A DNA stretch of 64,000 nt from Deroplatys truncata (GCA_030765065.1 CM060988.1:200444565-200508564), one strand, 5' to 3'. Shown: positions 32,640 to 44,454, numbered from the stretch's first letter. Notes: a model not told the origin generated them from the letters alone. A program made the numbers and translations.

Positions 32640-33460
32640 TAAGAAGTTTCTGTAAATTAATTTTTAGAGTCCCTAGCAATACCACACATGTAGCAGCTTT
32701 AACAGAGCTAAGAAAGCTAAGTGTGAGAAGGCTAATGTTGGAGAAAGTACTGAAATATTTATTTCAGATCTAAGAGTTACCTGATACTGATATAGTGAAA
32801 ATATGCAAAATTTGGGTTTTTATATCTGGTTGAGGAAAACTAGAGAGCAGTTATTTAAAAATGGGTTAGGATGCTTTTGGAATGGAAGACATGGATAGAC
32901 AAATTTTATTTGCCCAGGTTAGGGAGAAAAGCTCACTACAAGCAATTAAAAGATGACACAGAAATGGAGAAGTACATTTTAATTTACAAAATGAATAAAA
33001 GAGAAGGGTCAGCCTGGTTTCAATTAGGGGTTTGGAAACTAAGGGGAATGAGGGGAGAGATTATCCCTGCAAAGTGCCCTATATGTGGGGAGAGGGAAGA
33101 TTACATTCACATTATCTTTCAATATAAAGCCACTAAGGACTGGAGGGTAAACCTAATAAGTAAGAAATGGTTACTGAGAATCAAAGAAGTTGCAATTATA
33201 AATATTTTTGAAGACGAGAAGCACATTCCCAATCTAGGGCAGTTTTTATGGAAAGTGAAAATGAAATGAAAATGGTCAGTTGGAAAACATGCAAATTTAG
33301 ATTAATTTTTAGTTGACAGCAGACATGTGTGTAAAATGTTAACTTTTGTATTTGTATACTAAAATAGTTATGGCTGGCCAAATATCTAGGATTAAGGTCA
33401 GTCTGTAACCATATACAAACTTAGCACTTAAATAAAAAAAATTAAAAAAAATTGAGACTT
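32640..33460 (+). mobile_element. 5'-truncated LINE
   Basis: The frame 32871-33269 encodes GSAWFQLGVWKLRGMRGEII, then AKCPICGEREDYIHIIFQYK, the same CCHC-type C-terminal finger as the LINE at 15835, here with the last Cys replaced by Tyr. It ends in an A-rich AAATAAAAAAAATTAAAAAA tail. No target duplication was identified. Confidence 0.75.
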
Positions 33461-33837
33461 GAGTATGTTTATGAAACAAGGTAGCGAGTTTCATAATTTT
33501 CATTTGAGCATCTTAATTACTATTGTAGTTGAGCTTGCATAAAACTGTTTTTGGTCAACCACACTATACTTTAAAAACCTTGAGCTTTTACAAAAAGATT
33601 TGACCTTGCAAATTATGTGTAATTAAATGCTGAGAGCACCTGGCCATATGTTACACTACTTGCATGTTTGCAGATGGCAGTACTATTGAGTCCATTCTGT
33701 ATTTATTGATTTTTTGCAGGTAGCATGAAAACAAGACATATTAAAGCAAAGGCAATGAACTCAATTTATTAGAATATCAAAATTACAAAGAATTTATTTT
33801 ATTTTAAATACACATATTTCATTGTTTATCTGGAGTT
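33461..33837. other. Intronic sequence, nothing recognised
   Basis: No recognised repeat or coding frame. Confidence 0.4.
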
Positions 33838-34085
33838 TTTTTTATTTTTTATTTATGGATGCTCTTTAACTGCTGTGGTCCTTAGCATCCCATTCTACAT
33901 TGGGTGTGAAAGATCGGAAATTCTGCTCAGAGGCCTCTTTATCAGGCTTGAGGTTCTTTTACGTGCCATAAATCTATGACACTGGACCATTGTCTTTACT
34001 TCTCTTCCAAAGGAAACCATGCTAAGGATGTTTAAGCCTGAAAAAATCCATCACACTTCGCCAGGTTTGAACCCGCGACCTCAGA
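33838..34085 (-). mobile_element. tRNA-derived SINE, head truncated
   Basis: On the minus strand it has the B-box GGGTTCAAACCTGG region, the body with TCAAGCCTGATAAAGAGGCC and the 3' GTTAAAGAGCATCCATAAAT end. The A-box part is missing. Confidence 0.82.
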
Positions 34086-34472
34086 TTGCTTTATCTGGGG
34101 AATGGATCCCAGTGGACTGTTGCTTTGAAGTTGTCAAAAGGTATAGGCTGAAGCCTAATGAACGCCATTCTAGTTCAGTTATGTCACATGCAATTAGTGT
34201 AGTATAGTTGGTCGATCAAGAAGTTCTTTAAAGTTTGACCATGTTTTTTACAAATTTGATTACCATGCTCCACTGTTTTAAATGCTTCATCATTTTTAAT
34301 TTTATAATGGTATATTTGTTTCGTTTAGATGGTATATCATTACGGCAAATGGTTTTCTGTGCTTCAGTACCAAAAATTCAAGAATCAAATACAATTTGCA
34401 ATGAAAAGTATGTTTGGGAAAACTGAGATAATAAATACAGTGGTGAATACAAAACTGAGTGTTACCAGAGAT
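34086..34472. other. Intronic sequence, nothing recognised
   Basis: No recognised repeat or coding frame. Confidence 0.4.
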
Positions 34473-35037
34473 AGTCACTACGTTTCCATGGGGAATTGAA
34501 ATCGATTTCAGACCAATTCCATACTGAATATGATCCGCATTTCATGTTAAATTCAATACGTATTGAGATCAATTTGGATACGCAAAGTTCGAAAATACAT
34601 AATTCAAGCTTTTATGTTGGTCAACTTGGATTTAGGTTGCCAAACCTGTTAAACATTGATAGTTTGTATTTTCTGTATATTTTAAGTAGGTTTTGAGGTT
34701 AGTGAATGTGTTTGAGAAGAATAAATTGCAAATTATGGAAGCAATAAAAGCACCTTTGTTCTGTGTTTTATTACACATGTGATCAACGATTTCCGCTAAA
34801 TAAAAAAAAAATGAAGATTGTGCAGCATGTACAGTAGAGGACTGTATCTTTGGCATATTCAAAATGTTTTGAATACAGTAGGTGTTTCCATGCAACAAAT
34901 GTTGATCCGATCCTACGTTCTAAGAGGATCGGATCCAAGGTTTAAAACAATCTCAATATGATCCAGATCCACATTTTCATGCAGTATTCAATATGGAAAG
35001 TGTACTCAAATAGATTTCAATTCCCCATAGAAACGTA
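34473..35037. mobile_element. Non-autonomous inverted-repeat transposon
   Basis: Left end CTACGTTTCCATGGGGAATT then GAAATC; right end GATTTCAATTCCCCATAGAA then ACGTAG. The terminal inverted repeat is about 26 bp with one mismatch and extends weakly to about 70 bp. The 560-bp interior is AT-rich and non-coding. Family not determined. Confidence 0.72.
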
Positions 35038-35769
35038 GTAAATGATTTTAACTACGATTTAAAATTCTTGATTACAATAAAAGTTGGCAATATTGTTAAA
35101 TACTAAACAATGGGAAAAAATATATTATCTCCCTTTAAAAAAGAATTACATTACAACAGTGAAGCTCCTTGTTTCTGTCAACAGCAGCACCAACACAATT
35201 ACATGTTAAGGAATCTCTACGAATGTGCATGAATAATTACTTTCCTGAAATTGAAGTGATAAAAGTGCTAGATTTACTATTAGTAAGCAACTTTTATAAT
35301 TGTTATATTCTGCTCAAATGGTTAAATCCAATTGAAAACCAAATATGCTTTGTGTTGAATAAGGAACCATTGATAATTTTAAAATAGTTCAAGTATTCCC
35401 TCACTACGGCTACGTTACAGAACTTAAAGCTTGATAAAATGCAAGCTAACAACTAAAAATTCTATGCTTCCCCTTTCAGGCTTTGCAAACTAAAACTCTA
35501 GGAAAAATAAAATAATAAACTGAAGTAAAGGATAAATTCTGTGAACATAGAAAAATTAAAGACAATTAAAACTGTACACAACAATAACAATAAGTGTTCA
35601 TCTGTTTTCAGACTTCTGCTGGCATATGTTTGAATGTAATGATTTCAGCTTAACAGATCTCAACATTACAGAAATGCTGCCAACTGTATAAAGCTAGATT
35701 ACTAAGCAGAAATGGCTGTAACTATATGCACTCATTCACAATGAAAATTAAGCGCAGACACAGCATACA
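35038..35769. other. Intronic sequence, nothing recognised
   Basis: No recognised repeat or coding frame. Confidence 0.4.
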
Positions 35770-36668
35770 AAAAAATCTGATGTGTTACACTCACATGACT
35801 TTCTCTACTCTTGTACAAACTATTTTTACAAATGCTTATTCTCCATCTACTTCATGTTAATCGAGATAAACATTTGCAGAGTCTATCTTATTGCTAAGTT
35901 TCTTGTAGATGTAAGGGGAATATATATTTACAAGGACAATATAGAAATACAGTAGCCTTTAAGCATCGACATATCTCTTAATAGCTGGTTGCTAGGTGCA
36001 GCACCATTCTCTTTGTCACAGATTAATACTCTTTACATATCCAAGACAAAAAAATGAATAATGAATTCCCATTTGAGAAAATAAGTATTGAAAAATTTAA
36101 GGCAATAATAAGTAATATCCCGAAAATGGTTCACTCAACAAAAAAGATGTATATGACATAGATTGTGTATTTTAACGCGATCTACATTTTTTGTGTAGTA
36201 AAATTTTGTCTATCTCTTATGGTTTACCAGTTATGCAAAAGTCGTTCACAATGAAGTATACTTTTGGAGACATTCCCAGGAAATTCAAGATATACATTTT
36301 ATTTGTCATCAAAATATCTTAAACATATGATATTTTAATCAAAATCGTTAAGAGCCATTTTTGAGAAAATTAAAATTTTTGAAAAATCTTCCATGTAAAG
36401 GTTAATCTGGGGTGGGGGAATTTTCCTGAAAACCTTCGTGTCGCATCCTTGGAAGATACTGAACCTAAATACCAAGTTTGGTGTTTATCCGACTGTTCGT
36501 TTCTGAGTTATACTGTTCACAGACAGACACACACTTGGACATGTTTCCAAAAATGCTTTTTTTGGATTCAGGGGGTCTCAAAACATGTATTTCTGGTGAA
36601 ATCTCAGTATCGAATTTTTGGGTGGAATACAATACTTCCCCTACTTACTATACGTAGTACAGAAAGTA
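35770..36668 (+). repeat. Repeat family A, full length
   Basis: Starts AATCTGATGTGTTACACTCA then CATGACTTTCTCTAC and ends TACTATACGTAGTACAGAAA. Includes CGAATTTTTGGGTGGAATAC near the 3' end, which recurs in every copy. About 900 bp; no coding capacity. Confidence 0.8.
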
Positions 36669-36785
36669 AAAATTTGCACCCATGTTATTTAATGGAAGTA
36701 TTACATAGTGACATAATGCACTACATAACGCAAGAGTTTGCAAACTTCAAACATTAGGAATAGTGATGTGAATTTGAAATTACAG

Positions 36786-37648
36786 AAAAAGTCTGATGTG
36801 ATACATTCACATGACTTTCTCTACCCTTTATTGTTTATTACTGAGTATACAAACTATTCTTAATAAAGCTTATTTTTCTGTCTACTACATTTTAGTCTAA
36901 ATAAACCTTTGCAGAAATAGCTACATTACACATTTCATTATAGATACAAAGAGAACAACGATAGTCAAATGTTTAACAACTGGACGCTATATGCTGACCT
37001 TAAAATTCCATACTGTTTCCATGACATCGCGAGAAACAACTGAATGTTGACAAGACTCTAGAGAATGACAAAAAGTGAACAAATAACGGATATCTGAGAA
37101 ATGGCTGATGCCACAAAAAAACTTATTTTAAATAAATCATGTGTTTTAAAGAGATCTGCATTTCTTGTTTAGTAGGTTTTTGTCTATCACTTAATGTTTA
37201 CAAGTTATACAATATTATACAAAATATCTTACGAATGAAGAGGACTTCACAGGCTATTCCTAGAAAATTCAAGCTATACATTTTCTCATGTAAATATCTT
37301 TCATATATGATATTTTAATCAAAATCATTAGAGTCACTGTTTAGAAACTCAACATTTTTGAAAAATGCTCCATCTAAACGGTAGCTGGGATGGGAATTTT
37401 CTTGAAAATTTCCATGTCGCATCCTTGGAAGATACTGAATTCAAATACCAAGTTTAGTATCCATCCAACTGTTCGTTTTTGAGTTATGCTGTTCATAGAC
37501 ACAAACACACATGGTCATGTTTCCAAAAAATGCTTTATTTGGATTCAGGGGGTCTCAAAACATGTATTTCTGGTAAAATCTTGATATCAAGTTTTTGAGT
37601 GAAATGCAATATCTTCTCTACCTAATATGTACATAGTGCACAAAATAA
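36786..37648 (+). repeat. Repeat family A, full length, tandem to the previous copy
   Basis: Starts AGTCTGATGTGATACATTCA then CATGACTTTCTCTAC; the end is mutated (ACATAGTGCACAAAATAAAA). It lies about 115 bp after the previous copy in the same orientation. Confidence 0.78.
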
Positions 37649-37654
37649 AAATCG

Positions 37655-39095
37655 AGTTGGAGTTGAAACATTTAACATCACTTACATTTTTTGCATCTTA
37701 ACCGGTTTCGAGAGCTACTTACTCTGATCACAGAAGTGACCAACTGTCTTCTGGTGGTGGCAATTCAAAATTCATTACACAGTGTTTATGTTTTATAATG
37801 ACAATCTTTTCCCAAGTATCCAAATCTATTGTGTAGGTTTTAGGAGTGTCATGTTTGGCGTGATATGAATGGATCTCCAACTGCAGGTTTATCAGTCTGT
37901 TTGTATTTGATGTACGTCATATGTGGAGCTCTACAAAACAAATTCAACATAGAGAAATTACTCTGCAACAAATTGAAGGAACAAAAAAGCAGGAATCTAT
38001 CACATCAATTGCCACAAGAATATCATCATGAATTCTGACATCCGAGCAGAAGACAACCTTAGCAAGTACATCAAACACTCGCCAGATAGCACCATAGACA
38101 GACACAGGACAACCAACCAGTAGGCCAGCAGCTGATGATCAGAGCAACAGACTCTTGAAACATGTCCAGGTACTGTGTAGTTTAGTGAAGTGTGTAAATG
38201 AGCTTTCCACTCCTCGTTCACTTTCATTTGAAATCCTTCACTGTCAAACACTTCTATACTATTACTTATAACTAAGTTAATAGTTTCTAATGCTAATGTT
38301 TTTAATACATCTTTCAGAGTGTCACATTTCTTGACATCTTCAAATAGTTCCAAATAGTATTTCATTTGTATTGCTTGTGTGGGATTTATTTTATTATGTA
38401 GATTTTCTTTACCTGATGGGAGACTGATTTGTTCAAGGGGTAGAGATGCATGTCTTACCCAAATCTCATCCTCCTCCTGCCCGTGGTGCATCCTGCTTTT
38501 AACTGATGAGGCTCTGGGGACCAAGTACACTTAAAATGGAGGAAATGCCATTGCCCCATGCTGACCTGTCGCAGCATGTATAAATGTGAAGTGGGGATAT
38601 AGTCAGTAGGGTTGTCTAACAGCCCTCCCGACTAGGTCCAGTACGGTCTTCTAAACATTTTGAAGGTTGTGAGTAAGTGAAGTAACCATCAAATATAAAA
38701 ATATGATGCTTACATTGAAACAATTACACTCCCCCAACCGGATCTCCGGGCGGGGATTACTCATCCCGACTTCAAACAGAATCAAATAAAAATTCTACAA
38801 TGAATGCTGAAGGTCACACGAAACATAACACTCCTAAAACTTACAAAATACACAACAGATTTGGATACTTGGGAAAAGATTTTAATCGCAAAATATAAAC
38901 ACTGTGTAATGAATTGCCAACACCAAATCCACAATGGAAATTCATCACTCGACCACTAGATGTCACCATACACCGAACAACATCACCAGTAGCCTGTCAG
39001 TCACTTCTGATGATGAGAGCAAGTAGTTCTTGAAACTGGTTAAGACAAAAAATATATAAGTGATGTTAAGTAATTTAAATCCGACTCAATTTTTT
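37655..39095 (+). mobile_element. Penelope-like element with inverted end and an internal insertion
   Basis: A minus-oriented PLE end (37655-37925: AACATTTAACATCACTTACA, ACCGGTTTCGAGAG) faces a plus-oriented PLE body. Plus PLE text ALQNKFNIEKLLCNKLKEQK is at 37926-38010 and the C-terminal part TTDLDTWEKILIAKYKHCVM follows at 38790-38910, with the end CTTGAAACTGGTTAAGAC and TAAGTGATGTTAAG at the right. About 750 bp of unrelated sequence separates the two plus-strand pieces. Confidence 0.75.
38000..38530 (-). CDS. Unrecognised ORF inside a PLE
   Basis: A 176-residue open frame on the minus strand, the longest in the window that I cannot place. It begins MYLVPRASSVKSRMHHGQEE, is acidic and polar at first (DEIWVRHASL, QISLPSGKENLHNK), then has a helical stretch MKYYLELFEDVKKCDTLKDV and LETINLVISNSIEV. 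The last 40 residues become hydrophobic, and the final codons overlap PLE sequence, so the true end is probably earlier. GC is higher upstream (38440-38770). It may be a captured gene fragment or part of another retroelement. Function unknown; coding status unproven. Confidence 0.3.
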   Translation of the reverse strand: MYLVPRASSVKSRMHHGQEEDEIWVRHASLPLEQISLPSGKENLHNKINPTQAIQMKYYLELFEDVKKCDTLKDVLKTLALETINLVISNSIEVFDSEGFQMKVNEEWKAHLHTSLNYTVPGHVSRVCCSDHQLLAYWLVVLCLSMVLSGECLMYLLRLSSARMSEFMMIFLWQLM

Positions 39096-39149
39096 CTATA
39101 ATTCCAAACTTTATGTTGAATTTAGAATGAGTCTTATTATCTTTACATG

Positions 39150-39430
39150 CAGCCTCACTTAAGTTATTAAAACTGCAACTTTTTGAGGGGATACATCTTC
39201 AACGTCAGCAGTTAGGTGACTGAAGCTTGTTCTTTCTTCTCTGCTCTTCCTGCACTCCCAGCTAGGTTTGATCCTGCTGCCATCTATTGGTAGCTCTTAC
39301 GACTACTTATGCTGATAATGTCATAAATTTTGAAATCCTGCCAATGTTTTCTCTCAAATAATCAGTTCTATTGAAGAGGTAATGGGTTTTAACAGTTTTA
39401 TGGCTTGACCCTGCTAAGTTTTAACGTATG
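39150..39430 (-). mobile_element. Penelope-like element 3' fragment
   Basis: Diverged copy of the PLE end seen at 2590-2830: GAGGGGATACATCTTCAACG, CTGCTGCCATCTATTGGTAG, AAATTTTGAAATCCTG and GAAGAGGTAATGGGTTTTAA appear in the same order. Confidence 0.65.
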
Positions 39431-40738
39431 CATTGTGGCCAGCATGTGCAGCTAGCTCATGGTGTGCCAGCTTATAGGAACATTTACAACTTACCAGCAG
39501 CAACTATCAGAACAGCATCTTTTTCATTCCTTAGAGTGTCGTGCAAAAGTGTATGCTTTGTGAAGTGAGAAGAAGGGGTAAACAGATAGTACGATCTTCC
39601 TTTGTGTCATGTGGGGTGGTTTTTGGAGTAACAGCAACAGTAGAGGAGGTGCAAAAATTAAAGGCATATTAAGGCGAGCCAGTGAATCATATGCTTGCCC
39701 CTACTGCCAGTGCTGGTGAATGTGGTACACACATCTCATATGCCTGATCTTTATTAATGACACTCAGATAAATGCTTTAAAATTATGGATGCCAATGTTA
39801 CAATTAGACAGAATTTTATTTTTTGATCATGACTACAAAACCCTGTCTCTATGACACATAGAACACAAGCTATGGACCTTTTATCTTCACATGGTTATTT
39901 GAAAAGTCTGAAAAATGCAACAACTTCTTCCTCACAACACCATTTGAAAAAGAATATCAGTTCATTTTCACAGTAGCAGTGTGCATATTAAAGTGACTTG
40001 GCATATGTTTAGTCGTGCTTAAATGAAATTATTATACTTTTTTCCCCTGTACTTGTAATACATGTCCACTGAAGCTGGGACAAATTATTTTTCAATTAAC
40101 AAATGTGAAGTAATTCATACTCAGAGCAGAAATATTGTATTTAATGTATACAACCTTTTAAAAAAGAGTAACTCAACACGAATGGATTTCACGAGTTAGG
40201 CATACAGAACAGCTTAAGAGGAAGATTTCAAAAGAAATTGCCAGGGATGGTATTATGGAGTTAATTACCTTAATTTAAGGAATGGCAATGACAACTCCAA
40301 ATTAAGTGCTTCTGAAGAAGACGAAGAGAACACCCCTGAACTGCTTGTTGTTATTGATGTAATGCATGTAACATTTTAATGTTAAGGATATTTAATGTGT
40401 TCTGATCTACACAGTTATCACTGATACATGTCTACTATGCTTGGCAACACTGCTCTCTGTGAGTATTGACCAGCATTCATATGCCTTTAACTTTTGCAAT
40501 TACTTTAGTGAAAATTTAGGTGAGTTGACCAATACATGCTTTACATATTTAGGAATAAAATGCAAAAAGTGATTTCATTTCTATGTTTTTAGTTTATTTT
40601 GTATTACTTTCTTTTTCTTATTTTTTTTTTCCAGGGGAGGGCATAGTTTCATTTACAGATGATTGAATTTATATGCCCATTTAAAACATGCAGCCATCCT
40701 GGCTATGCACAAATGCTTTAAATGAGAAACACTTAAGT
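39431..40738. other. Intronic sequence, nothing recognised
   Basis: About 1.3 kb of AT-rich sequence without a recognised repeat. Confidence 0.4.
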
Positions 40739-40903
40739 AAGAAATTTTATTAAAGATTAAAAACAGAAGCGTTATTAACAGTGAAGTATTCATCATGATT
40801 TAGATTCAGTCACACTTTTTTACACTCACCTTCACTAATTAAAGTTACATAAAACAGGAAACGTTTTCGAGGGCATTCGTCCTCATCATCAGCGACTGGG
40901 TGA

Positions 40904-41512
40904 CTAAGGGTCGCTTTCTCCCATGTCCTCTTTTTCCTCATCCTGCAAATTCTGACCCTGTTGCCATCTGGTGTTGGGGGCACAAAGTTTTAACACATTG
41001 CTTACAGGCGGGATTTCAAAATTAATGATGTTGTTGCTGTTTTTGACGATGTGTATTTTTTCCCAGATGTTCAATTCTATTGGTGTGGTGAGGGGTTTTA
41101 ACAACTTTATACTTTGGCCAATGTTGTGGTTTTCAGTCCAAAAATGGTGTGATACAGCGGATTTCTCTATTTGTTTTAGTTTTATGTTTCTTTGGTGTTC
41201 CTTAAGTCTGGTTTCCAAGTTTCTTTTAGTTTTTCCTATGTAGTATTTCTCACAATCCTCACAACTGATTTGGTAAATTCCGGATTTTAGTGTGTTTGGG
41301 ATGGTATTTTTGAGAGGTGTGTTTAGTAAGTTCTTCAAACTGAATTTGTTCTGTGGAGCTAGTCTAATGTTACATTTGTTGAAGATTCGTTCAAATTTTC
41401 TAAAGGCCCAAGGGTGGTATGTGAATTTCTTGTATTTCCAATTTGTGTTTGAGAGAGGCGTTAGAGTGGTGGAATGTGAAATTGCCTTGAGTTTTTCCTT
41501 CTTGTATATCAT
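40904..41512 (-). pseudogene. PLE C-terminal region with intact GIY-YIG domain, left arm
   Basis: An open frame of 202 residues: KKFTYHPWAFRKFERIFNKC, then IRLAPQNKFSLKNLLNTPLK, then SGIYQISCEDCEKYYIGKTK, then ETRLKEHQRNIKLKQIEKSA, then PIELNIWEKIHIVKNSNNII. GIY, YIG, Arg and the downstream Glu of the fold are all present, so the endonuclease could be intact, but no reverse transcriptase is attached. Confidence 0.88.
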
Positions 41513-41629
41513 GTTGCTTATGACATCTGAGTTGAATCCATTATTTATTGCTATTTTTTCTATATGTTGTTGTTCTAACTAGAAAAAATAGCAATAACTA
41601 ATGGATTCAACTCAGATCTCATAAGCAAC

Positions 41630-42227
41630 ATGATATACAAGAAGGAAAAACTCAAGACAATTTCACATTCCACCACTCTAACGCCCCTCTCAAACACAAA
41701 TTGGAAATACAAGAAATTCACATACCACCCTTGGGCCTTTAGAAAATTTGAACGAATCTTCAATAAATTTAACATTAGACTAGCTCCACAGAACAAATTC
41801 AGCTTGAAGAACTTACTAAACACACCTCTCAAAAATACCATCCCAAACACACTAAAATCCGGAATTTACCAGATCAGTTATGAGGATTGTGAGAAATACT
41901 ACATAGGAAAAACTAAAAGAAACTTGGAAACCAGACTTAAGGAACATAAAACTAAAACAAATATAGAAATCCGCTGTATCACACCATTTTTGGACTGAAA
42001 ACCACAACATTGGCCAAAGTATAAAGTTGTTAAAACCCCTCACCACACCAATAGAATTGAACATCTGGGAAAAAATACACATCGTCAAAAACAGCAACAA
42101 CATCATTAATTTTGAAATCCCGCCTGTAAGCAATGTGTTAAAACTTTGTGCCCCCAACACCAGATGGCAACAGGGTCAGAATTCGCAGGATGAGGAAGAA
42201 GAGGACATGGGAGAAAGTGACGCTTAG
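41630..42227 (+). pseudogene. PLE GIY-YIG region, right arm, frameshifted
   Basis: The mirror copy: the same protein up to LETRLKEHK, then an indel of about 10 bp shifts the frame (41998 stop). The remaining part resumes in another frame as KPLTTPIELNIWEKIHIVKN to the end. Dead by frameshift. Confidence 0.88.
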
Positions 42228-42344
42228 TCACCCAGTCGCTGACGATGAGGACGAATGCCCTCGAAAACATTTCTGTTTTATGTAACTTTAATTAGTGAAG
42301 GTGAGTGTAAAAAAGTGTGACTCAATCTAAATCAAGAAATTTTA

Positions 42345-42805
42345 TATTTATTGGACTTTAATTTTTAGTTCCCATGTTCAAAGAAAATACACATACAAGG
42401 ACATTTTTGCAGAAAAGACAGCTTAAGATTCACAGTGCCTCAAAACCTGTATTTCTTGCAAAATCTTGAAATCAAATTTTGTCATTTGATTTATAACCTG
42501 TAGAGATACTTCTTTTTGACTTGGTATCCCTAAAAACAAGACACTACCTAACCCTAACATACCTCTCCAGCTAGTAATGATGCTATTACATTCAAACTCA
42601 TAACTGCAGAAGTCCAAAAATAAACAAACATCTGGCAGAAAAACACAATTCCTCACAAAATTAAAATGCAGAACTTAGAAGAAACACATGCTTCTTAAAT
42701 CAGAGAAAGCAAAATCAAACAAACTGAATGCACTTAATAAAAGCTTTTAACTTCTGAAGGACATTTACCCAAACATGGAACCCAAGAAAAGAGGTTGGTA
42801 CTTAC
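42345..42805. other. Intronic sequence, weak family A trace
   Basis: 42420-42500 (CAGTGCCTCAAAACCTGTAT, TCTTGAAATCAAATTTT) faintly resembles the 3' third of family A. Nothing else recognised. Confidence 0.35.
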
Positions 42806-43048
42806 TGGTTTCTCCTGAGGAGGTTCTAGGTCTTCTGGTGGTAGAGGGGGCATGTCTAAGAAATAGTTTGGTGACTTCAGAAGTGAATGTGTGTGGTATT
42901 TCAACAACCTGTGCGTGTCTTCGTACCACAGTGGTTTACGTTCCATTCGGATGGCACCAAACCATGACCATGACAAGGGTGCTGGATTCTTGTGTCCTTC
43001 CAGTAGGTCCCAGGGACTTACCCTCTGCTTCTCGAATACTTGCAATCC
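42806..43048 (-). CDS. MED12: MED12 exon f
   Basis: A 243-nt exon of 81 codons, phase 0 to 0, acceptor TTGTTAAAG, donor GTAAGT. It encodes GLQVFEKQRVSPWDLLEGHK, then NPAPLSWSWFGAIRMERKPL, then a block ending HTHSLLKSPNYFLDMPPLPP and EDLEPPQEKP. The WDLxEG...APLSWxWFG block and the PLPPED run are conserved from insects to mammals. The next recognised exon is 21.6 kb away; I could not confirm any exon between them. Confidence 0.95.
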
Positions 43049-43204
43049 CTTTAACAAACACAAGTCAAGAAGCTGTGAAACAAATTCTAAACTGTATATA
43101 CATGTTACAAAAAGAATAAATGTTCGCCTTTCCACACAGAAGTCACTGCAAAGAGCAAAAACCTTTAATAATGTTGGCGTATCGCCAAACATTCAATTAA
43201 AAAT

Positions 43205-43890
43205 AATCTGAGGTATTGCATTTGCAAGACTTTCTCTATCCACTATCATTTATTTTTATATAGCTTCTATAAACTACTATAGAAAAAGGTCTGCATGTAT
43301 ATTAACTCAAAAACAAAAAGTCAGATAAATACAAAACTTGATATATAGGTTCAATACCATCTAAAGGTGCAACACAAATATTTTCAAGAAAATCCCACCA
43401 CCGAAACTACCCTTTACATGGAAAACTTTTCAAAATTTTCTTTTACATTCTATAAAATGGCTCTAACAACTTTAATTAAAATATATTAAAGACATTTAAA
43501 TAACAAATAAAAAGCATATTTTCAATTTTGCAGGAATAGCCTGTGAAGTCTTCTTCATTCGGAAGGAATTGTGCATAATCTTGCATAACTAGTAAATGTT
43601 AAGCGAGACAAAATATGGAACTCTAAAATACACAATTTATTCCCAAAAGTTTTTCTGTGGAATAAGCCATTTCCGAAATATTCATTATTAATGGTTTGAA
43701 TTGCTCAATACTTTGTCATTATTTTAATGTGCTGTCAGCATTCAGTTGTTTCTCGCAATGTCATGGAAACAGTATGGAATTTTAAGACCAGCATATAGCG
43801 TCCAGTTGTTAAACATTTGACTATCGCTGTTCTCTATAACGAAATGTGTAACGTAGCTGTTTCTGTAAAGGTTTATCTTGATTGAAATAA
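43205..43890 (-). repeat. Repeat family A, reverse orientation
   Basis: Reads in reverse from TATTTCTGTTACG-type 5' text near 43860 (CTATCGCTGTTCTCTATAAC) to the 3' third near 43330. An ACTTTCTCTA motif at about 43228 marks the end. It lies in the 1.1-kb intron between exons e and f. Confidence 0.65.
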
Positions 43891-44155
43891 AGTACTTAAT
43901 CAAACTCATTAAGAGCCATTTTTGAGAAAACCAAAAGTTTTGAAAAACTTTCCATGTAATGGTAGTTTGGACTGGGGGAGGGATTTTCTTGACCATCTTT
44001 GATAGATACTGGATACCAAGTTTCAAATTCATCACACTTTTTATTTTTGAGACATGGACATTTTCGGGTATTCAGCCTTAAAATGTGTTTCTGACAAAAA
44101 CCCTTGACATAAAAATTTTGGGTGGAATACAATACTTCCTCTACATAGTAAGTAC
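43891..44155 (+). repeat. Repeat family A, 3' part, abutting exon e
   Basis: Contains TTAAGAGCCATTTTTGAGAA, ATTTTGGGTGGAATACAATA and CTTCCTCTACATAGTAAGTA, ending about 10 bp from the donor of exon e. Together with the reverse copy it forms an inverted pair. Confidence 0.68.
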
Positions 44156-44165
44156 ATACACATAC

Positions 44166-44324
44166 CTGCTTTTTATCAATGGAATCAAAGCCTGCAATCT
44201 TGTTTCCCTTTGTATCTGTTAGACACCCCATTGGTTGGCACACCACTACTTCTGCCATCACCTTTGGAAGGGGCAGCAACTGTCGAACGTGTTGTATTGA
44301 TGGTGACATTCGATCCCCAAGTTC
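44166..44324 (-). CDS. MED12: MED12 exon e
   Basis: A 159-nt exon of 53 codons, phase 0 to 0, acceptor TTAATTTCAG, donor GTATGT. It encodes [20 protein letters not shown], then [17 protein letters not shown], then [25 protein letters not shown] and [14 protein letters not shown] are diagnostic of MED12. The 3' end of a family A repeat abuts the donor side (about 44155) and a satellite-bearing element starts about 130 bp on the acceptor side (44455). Confidence 0.95.
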
Positions 44325-44454
44325 CTGAAATTAAATGTAGCTTTTTACACTGCTCTGCACATGAGCAGAAGAAATTGCAGAAAATGCTATGTTATTTCAA
44401 TACACCACTTGATCATTCAAGGATGGAGTTCTCTTGGAACTGAAATTTCTAAAT

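Larger units (their letters stand above)
40750..42333. mobile_element. Two PLE copies in near-perfect inverted orientation
   Basis: A minus copy (40750-41575) and a plus copy (41580-42333) meet at about 41578 with a spacer of about 20 bp. The arms are close to identical at protein and DNA level. The whole unit is flanked by an exact 11-bp direct repeat AAGAAATTTTA (40739-40749 and 42334-42344), so it entered as one unit. Both copies lack the reverse transcriptase. Confidence 0.88.

Noticed and set aside
40971-41582. Plus-strand hydrophobic frames opposite the PLE coding strand
   Set aside because: Antisense of the PLE GIY-YIG coding region; the mirror-image frames on the other arm confirm this.
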